A stretch of 42,138 nt of DNA from Thermoanaerobaculia bacterium. Its GTDB lineage: Bacteria > Acidobacteriota > Thermoanaerobaculia > Multivoradales > JAGPDF01. Where the stretch lies: contig JAGPDF010000032.1 of the NCBI GenBank assembly GCA_018057705.1, forward strand, positions 1-42,138. Direction: 5' to 3'. The position numbers and the translations under genes are program-made. The notes below the pieces were generated by a model. It worked only from the letters and a program-made list of their open reading frames with translations, searched no databases and was not told where the DNA came from. Position 1 is the stretch's first letter; every line of letters begins with the position of its first letter. This document shows, in pieces, positions 8,705 to 21,167 of this stretch.

Positions 8705-8892
8705 TTTGCGTCCTCGACCAACTCGACGAGATAGGGAATCTTGGCGATCATGCCGCGCACTGCCGGCGTGTCTTCGCGAACGACTTCGTGACGGATACGC
8801 CGCAGTCCGAGGCCGCGCAGCACCTCGCGATGGGTCTCGCGGGCGCCGATCGTGCCCTTCACCTGGCGGATGCGAATCGTCTTCTTCTTCAT
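8701..8892 (-). CDS. rpmD: 50S ribosomal protein L30
   Basis: L30 is a small protein of the large subunit. The 63 residues read [20 protein letters not shown] then [20 protein letters not shown], matching the bacterial family (about 60 residues) in the conserved GLGLRR and DTPAVRGMI core. It overlaps rplO by 4 bases and lies 88 bases downstream of rpsE. That spacer contains a small hairpin (CGCTGC at 8945-8950, GCAGCG at 8957-8962) with no U-tract, so it does not look like a terminator. Confidence 0.95.
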   Translation of the reverse strand: MKKKTIRIRQVKGTIGARETHREVLRGLGLRRIRHEVVREDTPAVRGMIAKIPYLVELVEDAK

Positions 8893-8980
8893 GCTTGAGC
8901 TACCTCTCTCGAACCTGCACTACTTTCGGTTCAGCTGACACCGACGCTGCGGTGAAGCAGCGAAGCGGCGAAAAGGTGAA

Positions 8981-9478
8981 TCAAGGAGCCGGCGTCGCCG
9001 CGACTTCCGCCGGAGCGCCCTTGCGCGGCTTGCCCTTCAACATCAGCAGGGCCGCGAAAGTGGCCTTGACGACGTTGGCCGGATTCGCCGATCCCAGCGA
9101 CTTGGTCAGGATGTCCGCGATACCGGCCGCTTCGACCACCGCGCGAACCGGTCCGCCGGCGATGACGCCGGTTCCGGCCGAGGCCGGCTTGATCAGGACG
9201 CGACCCGATCCGAACTCACCAAGCGCCTCGTGCGGGATCGTGTTCCCCTTCATCGGGACCTGGATCAGCCGCTTCTTCGCGACCTCGATGCCCTTGCGGA
9301 TCGCCATCGGAACTTCCTTCGCCTTGCCGGCGCCGTAACCCACGCGGCCATTGCCGTCGCCGATCACCACCAGCGCGGAGAAGGAGAAGTTCTTGCCGCC
9401 CTTGACGACCTTGGTCACCCGGTTGATGTGGACGACCTGCTCAACAAATTCGCTTTCCTGCTCGAAATCCCTGGCCAA
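8981..9478 (-). CDS. rpsE: 30S ribosomal protein S5
   Basis: S5 contributes to decoding fidelity and, with S3 and S4, to mRNA unwinding at the entry tunnel. The 165 residues contain the double-stranded-RNA-like N-domain ([40 protein letters not shown]) and the C-domain ([20 protein letters not shown], then [13 protein letters not shown]). A TTG start is favoured because AGGAGA lies 7 bases upstream and the following sequence gives the normal N-terminus; no ATG fits. The C-terminus is alanine/proline-rich. Confidence 0.96.
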   Translation of the reverse strand: MARDFEQESEFVEQVVHINRVTKVVKGGKNFSFSALVVIGDGNGRVGYGAGKAKEVPMAIRKGIEVAKKRLIQVPMKGNTIPHEALGEFGSGRVLIKPASAGTGVIAGGPVRAVVEAAGIADILTKSLGSANPANVVKATFAALLMLKGKPRKGAPAEVAATPAP

Positions 9479-9522
9479 AGCTGTTCTCCTCGTCTCTTCG
9501 TCGGCGCGTGGCGGGTGGCGGC

Positions 9523-9909
9523 TTAGAACTGAAGGCCCTTGGCGCGTGCCGCCTCGGCCAGCTCCTTGACCTTGCCGTGGTAGAGGTATCCGCCACGATC
9601 GAACACAACCTGCTGAATTCCCTTGGCAAGCGCGCGCTCGGCAACCGCTTCGCCGACCGCCTTCGCCGCCGCCATCGTCGCCGCGCCCCCTTCGATCGCC
9701 CCCTTGAGCGCGGGCTCGAGCGAGGCGGCCGAGACGAGCGTATGACCGGTCTCGTCGTTGATCACCTGGGCATAGACGTACTTCGAGCTCTTGTAGACCG
9801 ACAGACGCGGCCGCTCGGGAGTCCCCGCCAGCTTCTGGCGAAGCCGCTGATGAGCCCGCTTCTTCCGCGCCGTTTTCTCCATGACTTTCTTGCGTACCAG
9901 ATCCGCCAT
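9523..9909 (-). CDS. rplR: 50S ribosomal protein L18
   Basis: L18 binds 5S rRNA with L5 in the central protuberance. The 128-residue sequence has the lysine/arginine-rich N-terminus ([24 protein letters not shown] order), then [20 protein letters not shown]. The C-terminal core includes [20 protein letters not shown] and [20 protein letters not shown], typical of the family. It is located between rplF and rpsE, as in other spc clusters, with gaps of about 30-45 bases. Confidence 0.97.
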   Translation of the reverse strand: MADLVRKKVMEKTARKKRAHQRLRQKLAGTPERPRLSVYKSSKYVYAQVINDETGHTLVSAASLEPALKGAIEGGAATMAAAKAVGEAVAERALAKGIQQVVFDRGGYLYHGKVKELAEAARAKGLQF

Positions 9910-9938
9910 CGTGCTCCCCTTCCTGCTTCGCTCGCGCC

Positions 9939-10478
9939 TTACTTGGCGCCGGCCTTGCCGACCTTGCGACGAATCACTTCGCCGGTGAACTTGATTCCCT
10001 TGCCCTTGTACGGATCTGGCGGACGCAACCGGCGGATCTCGGCGCAGACCTGGCCGAGGAGCTGACGATCCGCTCCGGTCACCATGATCTTGACGGCCTT
10101 CTCGATCTCGATCTTGATTCCCTCGGGAACCTTGAAGACGACCGGATGCGAGTAGCCGAGCGCGAAATGCACCTCGCTGCCGCGCAGCTCCGCCTTGTAG
10201 CCGACGCCGGTGATCTCCAACCCCTGGCTGAAGCCTTCCGAGACGCCTACGACAGCGTTCGAGAGCAGAGCGCGCATGAGACCGTGCTTGGCGCGCTCCG
10301 GGCCGGACTCACCGGACCTGCCAACGGTCACGACGCCGTTGTCGACCTTCACCGGGAAACCGTCCAGGAGCGCCTGGGTCACATGACCCTTGGGGCCTTC
10401 GGCGGTGAACTTCCCCTCGGAAACCACGATCTTGACCCCTTTGGGGACTTCGATCGGCCTTCTTCCCACTCGCGACAT
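9939..10478 (-). CDS. rplF: 50S ribosomal protein L6
   Basis: L6 binds near the sarcin-ricin loop and factor-binding site. The chosen start, [17 protein letters not shown], is the canonical family N-terminus and gives 179 residues. An upstream in-frame ATG at 10583 would add 35 residues overlapping rpsH and is rejected. Two homologous domains are visible; the second ends in the signature [19 protein letters not shown], which contacts 23S rRNA. Sixteen bases separate it from rpsH. Confidence 0.97.
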   Translation of the reverse strand: MSRVGRRPIEVPKGVKIVVSEGKFTAEGPKGHVTQALLDGFPVKVDNGVVTVGRSGESGPERAKHGLMRALLSNAVVGVSEGFSQGLEITGVGYKAELRGSEVHFALGYSHPVVFKVPEGIKIEIEKAVKIMVTGADRQLLGQVCAEIRRLRPPDPYKGKGIKFTGEVIRRKVGKAGAK

Positions 10479-10494
10479 GACTAGAGACCCTTTC

Positions 10495-10902
10495 TCACCA
10501 GACCTCGCAGAGGACTTCGCCGCCGAGCCGCCGATCACGCGCCTGCCGGTCCGAGAGCAGCCCCTGGTTGGTCGAGATGACACCGATGCCGCGGCCGTTC
10601 AGAACCGGCTTGATGTCGTCCGCGCCACGATAGACGCGGCGTCCCGGCTTGCTGATGCGCTGCAGGTGACTGATCGCCGGCGCGCCTTCGTCGTCGTACT
10701 CGAGAAAAACCCGCAACACCGAGACCGGCTGACTCTCCGGCGACTCCACCAGCTTGAAGTTCCGGATGAAGCCCTCTTCCTTCAAGATCCGGCAAACTTC
10801 GGTCTTGAGTCGGGACGTCGGAACATCGACCCGGTCGTGCTTGGCCAGATGGGCGTTTCGGATTCGCGCGAGAAGATCCGAAACCGGATCCATGTTACTC
10901 AT
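10495..10902 (-). CDS. rpsH: 30S ribosomal protein S8
   Basis: S8 binds the central domain of 16S rRNA and in E. coli represses the spc operon by binding near rplE. The 135 residues show MDPVSDLLARIRNAHLAKHD at the start and the conserved C-terminal RNA-binding motif GIGVISTNQGLLSDRQARDR, ending GGEVLCEVW. It lies 10 bases from rpsZ and 16 bases from rplF. I see no obvious S8-like mRNA hairpin at the rplX-rplE junction, where only 7 bases separate the genes. Confidence 0.97.
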   Translation of the reverse strand: MSNMDPVSDLLARIRNAHLAKHDRVDVPTSRLKTEVCRILKEEGFIRNFKLVESPESQPVSVLRVFLEYDDEGAPAISHLQRISKPGRRVYRGADDIKPVLNGRGIGVISTNQGLLSDRQARDRRLGGEVLCEVW

Positions 10903-10912
10903 AAGAATCTCC

Positions 10913-11101
10913 TTACCAACTCGCCTTGATCACGCCCGGGAGGTAGCCCTGGCGAGCGAGATCACGGAAACAGATGCGGCAGAGTCCGAACTTCCGCATG
11001 AAGCTGCGCGGACGGCCGCAGCGCTTGCAACGGTTGCGCTGACGAAGCTTGTTGAACTTCAGCGTAATCTTGGTCTTGGCAATTCTGGCGTCAGTCGCCA
11101 C
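10913..11101 (-). CDS. rpsZ: 30S ribosomal protein S14, type Z (zinc-binding)
   Basis: S14 lies in the small-subunit head next to S3 and S10. This is the short 62-residue zinc form, with Cys25, Cys28, Cys41 and Cys44 ([17 protein letters not shown]), rather than the approximately 100-residue zinc-free proteobacterial form. The C-terminal [17 protein letters not shown] is invariant in the family. It follows rplE by 10 bases. Together with S4 and L36 it shows that this genome keeps zinc-binding versions of several ribosomal proteins. Confidence 0.97.
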   Translation of the reverse strand: MATDARIAKTKITLKFNKLRQRNRCKRCGRPRSFMRKFGLCRICFRDLARQGYLPGVIKASW

Positions 11102-11111
11102 GCGTTCCCCC

Positions 11112-11741
11112 TTAGTTCCTAGCGAACGGAACGCCGAGGCCGCGCAGCAGATGCAGCGCCTGCTCGTCGTTCTCAGCGGTCGTGACGAAGGTGATGTTCA
11201 TCCCCTTCGGCCGCTCGACCTTGTTCATATCGATCTCCTGGAAAATCAGGTGATCGCGGATTCCCATCGTGTAATTGCCACGCCCGTCGAAGCTCTTGGT
11301 CGGCGCACCCTTGAAGTCACGCACGCGGGGAAGAGCGATGCTGACGAAACGGTCCATGAACTCCCACATCCGCGTGCCGCGCAGCGTCACGCTGCAGCCG
11401 ATCGGCATGCCTTCGCGCAACTTGAACTGCGCGATCGACTTCCGGGACCGCCGAACGGAGGGACGCTGGCCGGCAATCGCCGCGAGCTCGTTCACGCCAT
11501 CGTCGAGGATCTTGATGTTCTGGATCGCCTCGCCGAGCCCCATGTTGATGACGATCTTCTCGAGCCGCGGAACGGCCATGCCGTTCTCGATGCCGAACTC
11601 CTGCTTCAGCTTCGGGACGACGTCGTCCTTGTACTGCTTGCTCAGCCGGGGCGCGTAGCCCGGAGGAGTCGGCCTCACCGGACCCTTGTCCTGCGCATCT
11701 TCCTTCGCTTCGCCCTGCTTCTTTGGTTTCGCCATGATCAT
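11112..11741 (-). CDS. rplE: 50S ribosomal protein L5 with N-terminal extension
   Basis: L5 binds 5S rRNA and contacts P-site tRNA. The core, from about residue 33, is canonical: [56 protein letters not shown], and the C-terminal [19 protein letters not shown]. At 209 residues it is about 30 longer than usual, owing to a charged, proline-rich N-terminus. Two in-frame ATGs (11741 and 11735) both precede this extension; the second gives MAKPKKQG. No internal start gives a cleaner N-terminus. Confidence 0.95.
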   Translation of the reverse strand: MIMAKPKKQGEAKEDAQDKGPVRPTPPGYAPRLSKQYKDDVVPKLKQEFGIENGMAVPRLEKIVINMGLGEAIQNIKILDDGVNELAAIAGQRPSVRRSRKSIAQFKLREGMPIGCSVTLRGTRMWEFMDRFVSIALPRVRDFKGAPTKSFDGRGNYTMGIRDHLIFQEIDMNKVERPKGMNITFVTTAENDEQALHLLRGLGVPFARN

Positions 11742-11748
11742 TCGACTC

Positions 11749-12072
11749 CTAGTTCAGAGTAGCGCCGCTCTTTTTGGCGACGCGTACTCCGGTCCCGTCC
11801 GCCTGGCGGAGGCGCCCTACGCGCGTCGGCTTGCCGCTGTTGGGATCGATCAGCATGAGGTTCGAAAGCCGGATCGGTGCCTCCTTCTCGAGGACGCCGC
11901 CCTGGATCCCCTTCTGCGCGTTCTGGCGGGTGTGGCGCTTCACCATGTTCACCCGTTCGACGATCGCAAGCTCGCGCGCAGGGAACACGCGGAGGACCTT
12001 GCCCTTCGATCCGCGATCCTTGCCTGAGATCACCAGCACCTGGTCGTTCTTCTTGATCTTCGTCTTCTTCAT
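11749..12072 (-). CDS. rplX: 50S ribosomal protein L24
   Basis: L24 is an assembly-initiator protein near the tunnel exit. The 107 residues begin with a KOW motif ([20 protein letters not shown]) and continue with [20 protein letters not shown] and the conserved [20 protein letters not shown]. Length and content are standard. It follows rplN by 26 bases and precedes rplE by 7. Confidence 0.97.
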   Translation of the reverse strand: MKKTKIKKNDQVLVISGKDRGSKGKVLRVFPARELAIVERVNMVKRHTRQNAQKGIQGGVLEKEAPIRLSNLMLIDPNSGKPTRVGRLRQADGTGVRVAKKSGATLN

Positions 12073-12098
12073 CGCTTGTCTCCGCTCGCGCGGCTCCC

Positions 12099-12464
12099 TC
12101 AGATGACTTCCGGCGCCAGAGAGATGATCTTCATGAACTTCTTCTCTCGGAGCTCACGTGCAACCGGCCCGAATACGCGGGTTCCGATCGGCTCGCGGTT
12201 GTCGTTGATCAAAACCGCCGCGTTCGTGTCGAAGCGGATGTAGCTGCCATCGCGTCGCTTCTGGGCGTGGACGGTGCGAACGATCACGGCCTTCACGACT
12301 GCGCCCTTCTTGACCGTACCGTCGGGAGTCGCCTCCTTGACCGATGCGGTGATCACGTCTCCCAGATGACCGTACTGGCCGAGGGCGCCACGCAGGTGAA
12401 TGCATGAGACCTTCTTGGCTCCGGAGTTGTCCGCCACCTCGAGGATGGTGCCCATCTGGATCAT
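12099..12464 (-). CDS. rplN: 50S ribosomal protein L14
   Basis: L14 forms inter-subunit bridges and is one of the most conserved ribosomal proteins. The start [20 protein letters not shown] gives 121 residues, the usual size; an upstream start at 12509 would overlap rpsQ and is rejected. Further signatures are [20 protein letters not shown] and the end [19 protein letters not shown]. It is 2 bases from the end of rpsQ. Confidence 0.97.
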   Translation of the reverse strand: MIQMGTILEVADNSGAKKVSCIHLRGALGQYGHLGDVITASVKEATPDGTVKKGAVVKAVIVRTVHAQKRRDGSYIRFDTNAAVLINDNREPIGTRVFGPVARELREKKFMKIISLAPEVI

Positions 12465-12466
12465 GA

Positions 12467-12754
12467 CTAGATCTCCCCGGCCTTCTTGAGGACTTCGCTC
12501 ACCGACCACCGCTTCAGCTTCGAAAGCGGGCGGGTGGCAACCAGACGAACCCTGTCACCCACGGTGCAGACGTTCTTCTCGTCGTGGGCATAGAACTTCG
12601 ACGTCCGCTTCTGGTAGCGGTGATAGAGGCGATGGGTGATCGTCTTCTCGACTTCGACGACGACCGTCTTGTCCATCTTGCTGCTGACGACCACGCCGAT
12701 CTTCTCCTGCCGTCGTCCACGGGTCGTCGCTGCGGTTTCGGTCACGGTGCTCAT
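12467..12754 (-). CDS. rpsQ: 30S ribosomal protein S17
   Basis: S17 is a primary 16S rRNA-binding protein with an OB fold. The 95 residues contain [20 protein letters not shown], the loop [16 protein letters not shown], and [19 protein letters not shown]. An N-terminal [11 protein letters not shown] segment of about 12 residues is slightly longer than in E. coli. Its ATG directly abuts the rpmC stop (no gap), suggesting coupled translation. Confidence 0.96.
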   Translation of the reverse strand: MSTVTETAATTRGRRQEKIGVVVSSKMDKTVVVEVEKTITHRLYHRYQKRTSKFYAHDEKNVCTVGDRVRLVATRPLSKLKRWSVSEVLKKAGEI

Positions 12755-12949
12755 TTATGCCTCGCTCTGCTTCTCGCGGATGATCGTCAGCACCCGAGCC
12801 AACTCGCGCTTGGCGGTTCTGATCTTGGCCGGCTTCTCGAGCTGACCGACGACCTTCTGGAGCCGGAGCGCGAAGAGCTGCTCGGCGAGCTCGCCCTCCC
12901 GGATCTGAAGGTCGGCGACGGTCTTCTCTCGCAAATTTGGTTTCTTCAT
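12755..12949 (-). CDS. rpmC: 50S ribosomal protein L29
   Basis: L29 sits at the tunnel exit and helps dock signal recognition particle and trigger factor. The 64 residues form the expected two-helix hairpin: [20 protein letters not shown] then [20 protein letters not shown], ending in an Arg/Lys-rich [14 protein letters not shown] helix. Its stop is immediately followed by the rpsQ start, and rplP lies 27 bases upstream. Confidence 0.95.
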   Translation of the reverse strand: MKKPNLREKTVADLQIREGELAEQLFALRLQKVVGQLEKPAKIRTAKRELARVLTIIREKQSEA

Positions 12950-12976
12950 GCGTCGCTCCTTGATTCCCTTAGGGCT

Positions 12977-13396
12977 CTACCTGAGCTCGCTGTGGCGCGA
13001 GACGAACTTCGTCAAGATGCACAGCTTCTGCGCCGCGAGCTTCATCGCTTCCTGCGCAATTTCCTGGCTCACACCCTCGAGCTCGAACAGGATGCGTCCG
13101 GGCTTGACGACGGCGACCCATCCCTCCGGCGGCCCTTTGCCCTTGCCCATTCGGGTCTCGAGCGGCTTCTTCGTGTACGGCTTGTCGGGAAACACACGGA
13201 TCCACATCTTTCCGCCGCGCTTCACGTGCCGGCTGATCGCGATACGCCCCGCTTCGATCTGGCGCGCAGTCACCCAGGCCGGCTCGAGCGCCTGCAGCCC
13301 GAAGTCGCCGAAGGCGATGTAATCGCCGCCCTTGGACATGCCCGCGCGACGTCCGCGATGCTGTTTTCTGAACTTGACCTTCTTCGGCATCAACAT
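12977..13396 (-). CDS. rplP: 50S ribosomal protein L16
   Basis: L16 contacts A-site tRNA and is essential for late assembly. The canonical start [19 protein letters not shown] and the motif [20 protein letters not shown] followed by [18 protein letters not shown] identify it. The 139-residue length is standard. The arginine of the RMGKGKG loop, hydroxylated in some bacteria, is present. The gene is 15 bases after rpsC. Confidence 0.97.
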   Translation of the reverse strand: MLMPKKVKFRKQHRGRRAGMSKGGDYIAFGDFGLQALEPAWVTARQIEAGRIAISRHVKRGGKMWIRVFPDKPYTKKPLETRMGKGKGPPEGWVAVVKPGRILFELEGVSQEIAQEAMKLAAQKLCILTKFVSRHSELR

Positions 13397-13411
13397 GTAT
13401 CAGTTCCTCGC

Positions 13412-14062
13412 TTACGCCGTAGCCCGGCGGCTCTTCTCTTTGAGCAGATCGCCCTTGTAGACCCAAACCTTGCAGCCGATGACTCCATAGGTCGTCCGCG
13501 CTTCGGCGAAGCCGTAGTCGATGTCCGCCTTGAGGGTGTGCAGGGGGAGACGCCCCTCCTGGTACCACTCGGTGCGCGCGATCTCGCTGCCGCCGAGGCG
13601 GCCGGCAACCATGATCTTCACGCCCTTGGCGCCGAACCGGAAGGCAGACTCCATGGCCTTCTTCATCGCCCGGCGGAAGGAGACACGGCGCTCGAGCTGT
13701 CCGGCGATCGACTCCGACACCAGCTGGGCATCGAGCTCGGGACGCTGAATCTCCTGGATGTTGATGTGGATCTCGCGGCCGGTCATCTTGGCGAGGTCGT
13801 CGCGGAGCTTGTCCACCTCGGCGCCCTTCCTACCGATGATGATTCCCGGACGCGAGGTGTAGATGGTGACCCGCATCTTGTCCGCGGCGCGCTCGATGTC
13901 GATCTCTGACACCCCGGCATGGCCGAGGCGCTTCTTCAGGTCGGCGCGGAGCTTCAGATCCGAGTGCAGAAGCTTCGAGTAATCACCTTCCGCGTACCAG
14001 CGGGAGTGCCAGGTCTTGTTGTAGACCAGCCGGAATCCGTACGGATGCGTTTTCTGACCCAC
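13412..14062 (-). CDS. rpsC: 30S ribosomal protein S3
   Basis: S3 forms part of the mRNA entry tunnel and its helicase activity. The 216-residue protein starts [20 protein letters not shown]. It contains the KH domain ([20 protein letters not shown]) and the C-terminal domain with [26 protein letters not shown]-like [19 protein letters not shown], and [19 protein letters not shown]. Length is typical without the long C-terminal tail seen in some phyla. It lies 2 bases after rplV. Confidence 0.97.
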   Translation of the reverse strand: MGQKTHPYGFRLVYNKTWHSRWYAEGDYSKLLHSDLKLRADLKKRLGHAGVSEIDIERAADKMRVTIYTSRPGIIIGRKGAEVDKLRDDLAKMTGREIHINIQEIQRPELDAQLVSESIAGQLERRVSFRRAMKKAMESAFRFGAKGVKIMVAGRLGGSEIARTEWYQEGRLPLHTLKADIDYGFAEARTTYGVIGCKVWVYKGDLLKEKSRRATA

Positions 14063-14064
14063 GC

Positions 14065-14493
14065 TTACTTCCCTCCCTTGGCGGTGCGCTTGGCGGCCTT
14101 CTGCGACTTGGCAGGCGCCTTGGCGGCGGGAACTCTGGCAACGGCGCCCGAACCGGCCTTGCGCGTATCCAGCTTGATCGTCACGTGGCTCTGACGCTTG
14201 AGGATCCGGAACGCGCGACCCATGGTGTTCGCCTGGATGCGCTTGAGCGTCGGCCCGCCGTCGACGAAGACTTCCTTGACGTAGAGCTTGCCGACATCGA
14301 CGTTCTGGTCGCGGTTCTCGGCGTTGGCCACCGCGGACTTCAAGAGCTTCTCGATCGGCCTCGCGGCCGACTTGTTGGTGGTCCGCAGGACGACGGCGGC
14401 CTCTTCCACGTCCATTCCGCGGATGAGATCGACGACGAGCCGGACCTTCTGGGGCGACGCCTGGAGGTGGCGCAGATGCGCGATGGCTTCCAT
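14065..14493 (-). CDS. rplV: 50S ribosomal protein L22 with basic C-terminal tail
   Basis: L22 lines the exit tunnel constriction. The core (residues 1-110) includes [40 protein letters not shown], the tunnel beta-hairpin region [20 protein letters not shown], and [10 protein letters not shown]. About 30 further residues form an alanine/lysine-rich tail ([18 protein letters not shown]), similar in composition to the L17 tail. It sits between rpsS and rpsC. Confidence 0.96.
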   Translation of the reverse strand: MEAIAHLRHLQASPQKVRLVVDLIRGMDVEEAAVVLRTTNKSAARPIEKLLKSAVANAENRDQNVDVGKLYVKEVFVDGGPTLKRIQANTMGRAFRILKRQSHVTIKLDTRKAGSGAVARVPAAKAPAKSQKAAKRTAKGGK

Positions 14494-14505
14494 TACCCTA
14501 CCCCC

Positions 14506-14805
14506 TTACGCCTTCGGCCTGGGGGCGACGGACTTCTCCGCCGCCTTCTTGCCGCTGTGTCCGCGGAACGTCCGGGTCATGGAGAACTCGCCCAGCTTGT
14601 GGCCGACCATGTTCTCGCTGACGTAGACCGGGATGAACTTCGTCCCGTTGTGGACCGCGAGAGTGTGCCCGACCATCTCGGGAATCACGGTGGAACGCCG
14701 GGACCAGGTCTTGATGACCCGCTTCTCGCCGCTCGAATTCATCGCCACGACCTTGTCGTGGAGATGCTTGTCGATGAAGTAGCCCTTCTTCAGTGAACGC
14801 GCCAT
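14506..14805 (-). CDS. rpsS: 30S ribosomal protein S19
   Basis: S19 pairs with S13 in the small-subunit head. The 99 residues start [20 protein letters not shown] and contain the conserved [40 protein letters not shown] and [20 protein letters not shown]. Size and motifs are typical. Spacing is 15 bases from rplB and 12 from rplV, within the S10 cluster. Confidence 0.97.
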   Translation of the reverse strand: MARSLKKGYFIDKHLHDKVVAMNSSGEKRVIKTWSRRSTVIPEMVGHTLAVHNGTKFIPVYVSENMVGHKLGEFSMTRTFRGHSGKKAAEKSVAPRPKA

Positions 14806-14820
14806 GCCGACTCTCCGTTC

Positions 14821-15648
14821 CTACTTCTTGTCCCGGCGGCGAACGATCACTTGATCAGTCCGCTTGTTGTTTCTGGTCTTGTAGCCCTTGGTCGGCACAC
14901 CCCAGGGAGTGACGGGATGCCTGCCGCCAGAGGTCTTTCCCTCGCCGCCGCCCATCGGGTGATCGACCGGGTTCATCGACACCGCGCGGTTGTGGGGCTT
15001 GCGGCCGAGCCAGCGGCGCCGGCCCGCCTTGCCGTACGAAACGTTCTCGTGCTCGAGGTTGCCCACCTGGCCGATGGTCGCGTAGCACTCGATGTGCACT
15101 CTGCGAACCTCGCCGGAAGGCAGCTTCACCTGGGCCTGCGAGGCTTCGCGCGCCATCAGCTGCGCTCCGGCGCCGGCGGAACGGACCATCTGCCCGCCCT
15201 TGCCGCGCTTGAGCTCGATGTTGTGGATCACCGTGCCGAGCGGAATCAGCCGCAGGGGCAGCGAATTGCCGAGGTTGATCTCGGCCTTCTCGCCGGAGAC
15301 CACGACCATCCCGACCATGAGGCCTTCGGGGGCGAGAATGTAGCGCTTCTCGCCGTCGGCGTAGTGGATCAGCGCGATGCGAGCCGAGCGGTTCGGATCG
15401 TACTCGACCGACGCGACCGTGCCGGGAACCCCGTGCTTGTCGCGCTTGAAGTCGATCGCCCGATAGCGACGCTTGTGCCCGCCGCCGCGGAACCAGTTGG
15501 TCAGCTGCCCCTGGTTGTTGCGGCCGCCGGTGCCCATCTTGCCGCTGGTCAGCGACTTGAGCGGACGGCTTTCCGTGATCTCGCCGAAGTCCGGGAAACT
15601 CTGGAACCGGCTCGATGCGTTCGTAGGTCTGAGTTGACGAATACCCAT
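14821..15648 (-). CDS. rplB: 50S ribosomal protein L2
   Basis: L2 is required for subunit association and peptidyl transfer. The 275 residues are standard: [40 protein letters not shown], a central [16 protein letters not shown], and the C-terminal [20 protein letters not shown] containing the functionally important His. The protein ends VIVRRRDKK. Its neighbours rplW (18 bases) and rpsS (15 bases) follow the usual S10 order. Confidence 0.98.
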   Translation of the reverse strand: MGIRQLRPTNASSRFQSFPDFGEITESRPLKSLTSGKMGTGGRNNQGQLTNWFRGGGHKRRYRAIDFKRDKHGVPGTVASVEYDPNRSARIALIHYADGEKRYILAPEGLMVGMVVVSGEKAEINLGNSLPLRLIPLGTVIHNIELKRGKGGQMVRSAGAGAQLMAREASQAQVKLPSGEVRRVHIECYATIGQVGNLEHENVSYGKAGRRRWLGRKPHNRAVSMNPVDHPMGGGEGKTSGGRHPVTPWGVPTKGYKTRNNKRTDQVIVRRRDKK

Positions 15649-15666
15649 CTTCCCAAGCTCTCTTTC

Positions 15667-15957
15667 TTACGCGCCTTCGAAGAAATCGATGGTCTTCTCA
15701 CCGGGAGCCAGACGGACGAAAGCCTTCTTCCAGTCCGAACGGCGGCCGGCGAAACGGCCCTGGCGGCGCACCTTGCCGTGCATCTTGGCGACCCGCACTT
15801 CAGCAACCTTGACCTTGAACTGAGCCTCCACTGCGCGCTGAATCTCGATCTTGTTGGCCCGCATATCGACTTCGAGGGTCAACACGTTCGTGCTCTCGCG
15901 CTGCAGACTCGACTTCTCGGTGATCAGGGGACGCCGGATGATCTCCTGGATTCTCAT
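15667..15957 (-). CDS. rplW: 50S ribosomal protein L23
   Basis: L23 at the tunnel exit docks trigger factor and signal recognition particle. The 96 residues start MRIQEIIRRPLITEKSSLQR and contain FEVDMRANK-like TLEVDMRANKIEIQRAVEAQ and VRVAKMHGKVRRQGRFAGRR, as expected. The start overlaps the rplD stop by 4 bases, so translation is probably coupled. Confidence 0.97.
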   Translation of the reverse strand: MRIQEIIRRPLITEKSSLQRESTNVLTLEVDMRANKIEIQRAVEAQFKVKVAEVRVAKMHGKVRRQGRFAGRRSDWKKAFVRLAPGEKTIDFFEGA

Positions 15958-16577
15958 GCTCCCAGAACCTCCACGAGGCGCGCGAGCGCCTGCTCGCTGA
16001 CCACGAAATACGGCCTGTCGACGACGTCATAGACGTTGACCGCCAACGCGTCGACGGTCTTCCATCCCGGATGGTTCCGCGACGCCAGATCCAGATTCCG
16101 GTTGTCGCGCGCGTCCACCACCAGGATCTTGCCCTCGGCGCCCACCTTGGTGAGGATCGCCTCGAGCTCCTGAGTCTTGTGGCTCGGGACGGCCAGGTTC
16201 TCGAGGACGATGATGCGGCCCTCCTTCGCCTTGCGCGAAAGCACCGACTTGAGAGCGTTCTTCTTCTCTCCCGTCGACAGATCCTGGCTGTAGTCGCGCG
16301 GGACCGGTCCGTGGACCGTGCCGCCCTTGCGCCAGAGGGGGCTGCGGATGCTTCCGATCCGCGCCCGTCCCGTGCCCTTCTGCTTCCAGAGCTTCTTGCC
16401 GGCGCCCGACACCTCGCTCCGCGTCTTGGTCTTGTGGGTCCCGGAACGCAGGCCCGCCAGGTACGCATGCACCGCAAGGTGGATCAGGTGCTCTTTGTAG
16501 GGGTAGGAGAAGATCTCCGCGGGGAGATCGAGCTCCTTCACCTGCTTGTTGTCGAAGTTCTTGACCGCGATCTTCAT
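15954..16577 (-). CDS. rplD: 50S ribosomal protein L4
   Basis: L4 reaches into the exit tunnel with its extended loop and in enterobacteria also regulates the S10 operon. The 207 residues contain the loop region GTHKTKTRSEVSGAGKKLWK, QKGTGRARIGSIRSPLWRKG, and GGTVHGPVPRDYS. The C-terminal Rossmann-like half (GRIIVLENLAVPSHKTQELE, VDARDNRNLDLASRN) is complete. It is 67 bases after rplC and overlaps rplW. Confidence 0.97.
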   Translation of the reverse strand: MKIAVKNFDNKQVKELDLPAEIFSYPYKEHLIHLAVHAYLAGLRSGTHKTKTRSEVSGAGKKLWKQKGTGRARIGSIRSPLWRKGGTVHGPVPRDYSQDLSTGEKKNALKSVLSRKAKEGRIIVLENLAVPSHKTQELEAILTKVGAEGKILVVDARDNRNLDLASRNHPGWKTVDALAVNVYDVVDRPYFVVSEQALARLVEVLGA

Positions 16578-16644
16578 CGCTTACCAACCTCTCGCTTTAC
16601 CATCTTGAGCCCGTCCGAGCCAGTCCTGACCACTTGGAAGCCGC

Positions 16645-17274
16645 TCAGCCGCGCTTCGCGCGCTTGAGCGCGACGTAGCCATTTTCGCCGCCCGGCACCG
16701 AGCCGCGCAGATAGATCAGATTCTTCTCTTCGTCGACCTTGACCACCAGAAGGTTCTTGGTCGTGATCCGCTTGCCGCCCATGCGCCCCGTTCCCTTCAT
16801 GCCGGGATAGACGCGCGACGGGAAGGACGAGCCGCCGATCGAGCCCGGGGCGCGATGGAACATCGAGCCGTGGGTCGCGCGACCACCCTTGAATCCGTGG
16901 CGCTTCATCACACCCTGGAAACCCTTGCCCTTGCTGGTGCCGACGACGTCCACGAAATCCTTCTCCTGGAACATCGAGCACTTGACCTGGTCTCCGGCCG
17001 CCCAGGCCTCGTCGGCCGTGATCTCGAACTCCGCGAGCTTCCGAGTCGGAGTCGCACCGGCCTTCTTGAAGTGTCCCTGCTGCGGCTTGGTGACGTGCCG
17101 CGGGGGCTTCACCTCGACCAGGCCGAGCTGAACGGCATCGTAGCCGTCTTTCGCGGCGGTACGCCGCGTCACCACGACGCACGGACCGACTTCCACCACG
17201 GTGACCTGCACCGTGTCTCCATCCGCTGTGAATATCTGGGTCATCCCCAGCTTCTTTCCGAGCATTCCATCCAT
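16645..17274 (-). CDS. rplC: 50S ribosomal protein L3
   Basis: L3 is an early assembly protein whose central extension reaches the peptidyl-transferase centre. The 209 residues include MLGKKLGMTQIFTADG, the tip region GFKGGRATHGSMFHRAPGSI, and PSRVYPGMKGTGRMGGKRIT. The start at MDGMLGKK has GAGAGGG about 8 bases upstream; a start at the internal ATG (residue 4) is possible. It follows rpsJ by 49 bases. Confidence 0.97.
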   Translation of the reverse strand: MDGMLGKKLGMTQIFTADGDTVQVTVVEVGPCVVVTRRTAAKDGYDAVQLGLVEVKPPRHVTKPQQGHFKKAGATPTRKLAEFEITADEAWAAGDQVKCSMFQEKDFVDVVGTSKGKGFQGVMKRHGFKGGRATHGSMFHRAPGSIGGSSFPSRVYPGMKGTGRMGGKRITTKNLLVVKVDEEKNLIYLRGSVPGGENGYVALKRAKRG

Positions 17275-17323
17275 GGTCCGACCCTCTCGCTCTCGCCCAG
17301 TTCCTGGTTTCGGTGGATTCGGG

Positions 17324-17641
17324 TTACTTGCCGAACGCCTTGATCTCGACGTCCACCCCAGCGGGCAGCTCGAGCTTCATCAGGGCGTCCACCGTTCCAC
17401 TCGTGGGCTCGTAGATGTCCAACAGACGCTTGTGCGTACGAATCTCGAACTGCTCCCGCGACTTCTTGTCGACGTGCGGCGAGCGGTTCACGGTGTAACG
17501 CGAGATGTGCGTCGGCAGCGGAATCGGACCGACGACCCGGGCTCCGGTCCGACGGGCCGTATCGACGATCTCGTAGGTCGAGGTGTCGAGGATGCGGTAA
17601 TCGAACGCCTTCAGGCGGATGCGGATCTTCTCGTTCAGCAT
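17324..17641 (-). CDS. rpsJ: 30S ribosomal protein S10 (NusE)
   Basis: S10 is a head protein and, as NusE, links ribosomes to transcription through NusG. The 105 residues show [20 protein letters not shown], the loop [20 protein letters not shown], and the C-terminal [18 protein letters not shown]. The gene is 40 bases downstream of tuf1 with no terminator in between, so str and S10 clusters can be read as one unit. The spacer contains a GAGG ribosome-binding sequence close to the ATG. Confidence 0.97.
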   Translation of the reverse strand: MLNEKIRIRLKAFDYRILDTSTYEIVDTARRTGARVVGPIPLPTHISRYTVNRSPHVDKKSREQFEIRTHKRLLDIYEPTSGTVDALMKLELPAGVDVEIKAFGK

Positions 17642-17681
17642 GTGCTAATCCTCAATTTTTCTCGACTGGTACCAGGTCCGC

Positions 17682-18887
<1,206 letters not shown>

Positions 18888-18923
18888 GACTGATCTCCGT
18901 ATCGTCCCGAAAAGGCGCCGGCC

Positions 18924-20999
<2,076 letters not shown>

Positions 21000-21167
21000 A
21001 ATCCTTGCGCCCCGAAGGAACGCTCGATCTCTCGTCTATCGTAAGCGGCATAAATGGAGCTTGAGGGAGCTCCGCGCCGCTTCAGCTTCGTCTTACCGCC
21101 GGCTACGATCGAAGATCAGCGATCTGCGATCGACGATCGGCCGGCATCACTTCACCCGCGAGGGCGC
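21000..21167. repeat. rpsG-fusA spacer with five GATC motifs at 7-bp spacing
   Basis: This 168-base spacer is long for the cluster. At 21107, 21114, 21121, 21128 and 21135 the tetramer GATC recurs with exactly seven-base periodicity (21107-21138), with varying three-base fillers GAA, AGC, TGC, GAC and GGC. The array can fold in several registers because GATC is self-complementary. The rpsL-rpsG spacer, where E. coli has its S7 control site, is only 12 bases here, so an S7-type control element, if present, might have moved to this spacer. Confidence 0.6.
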
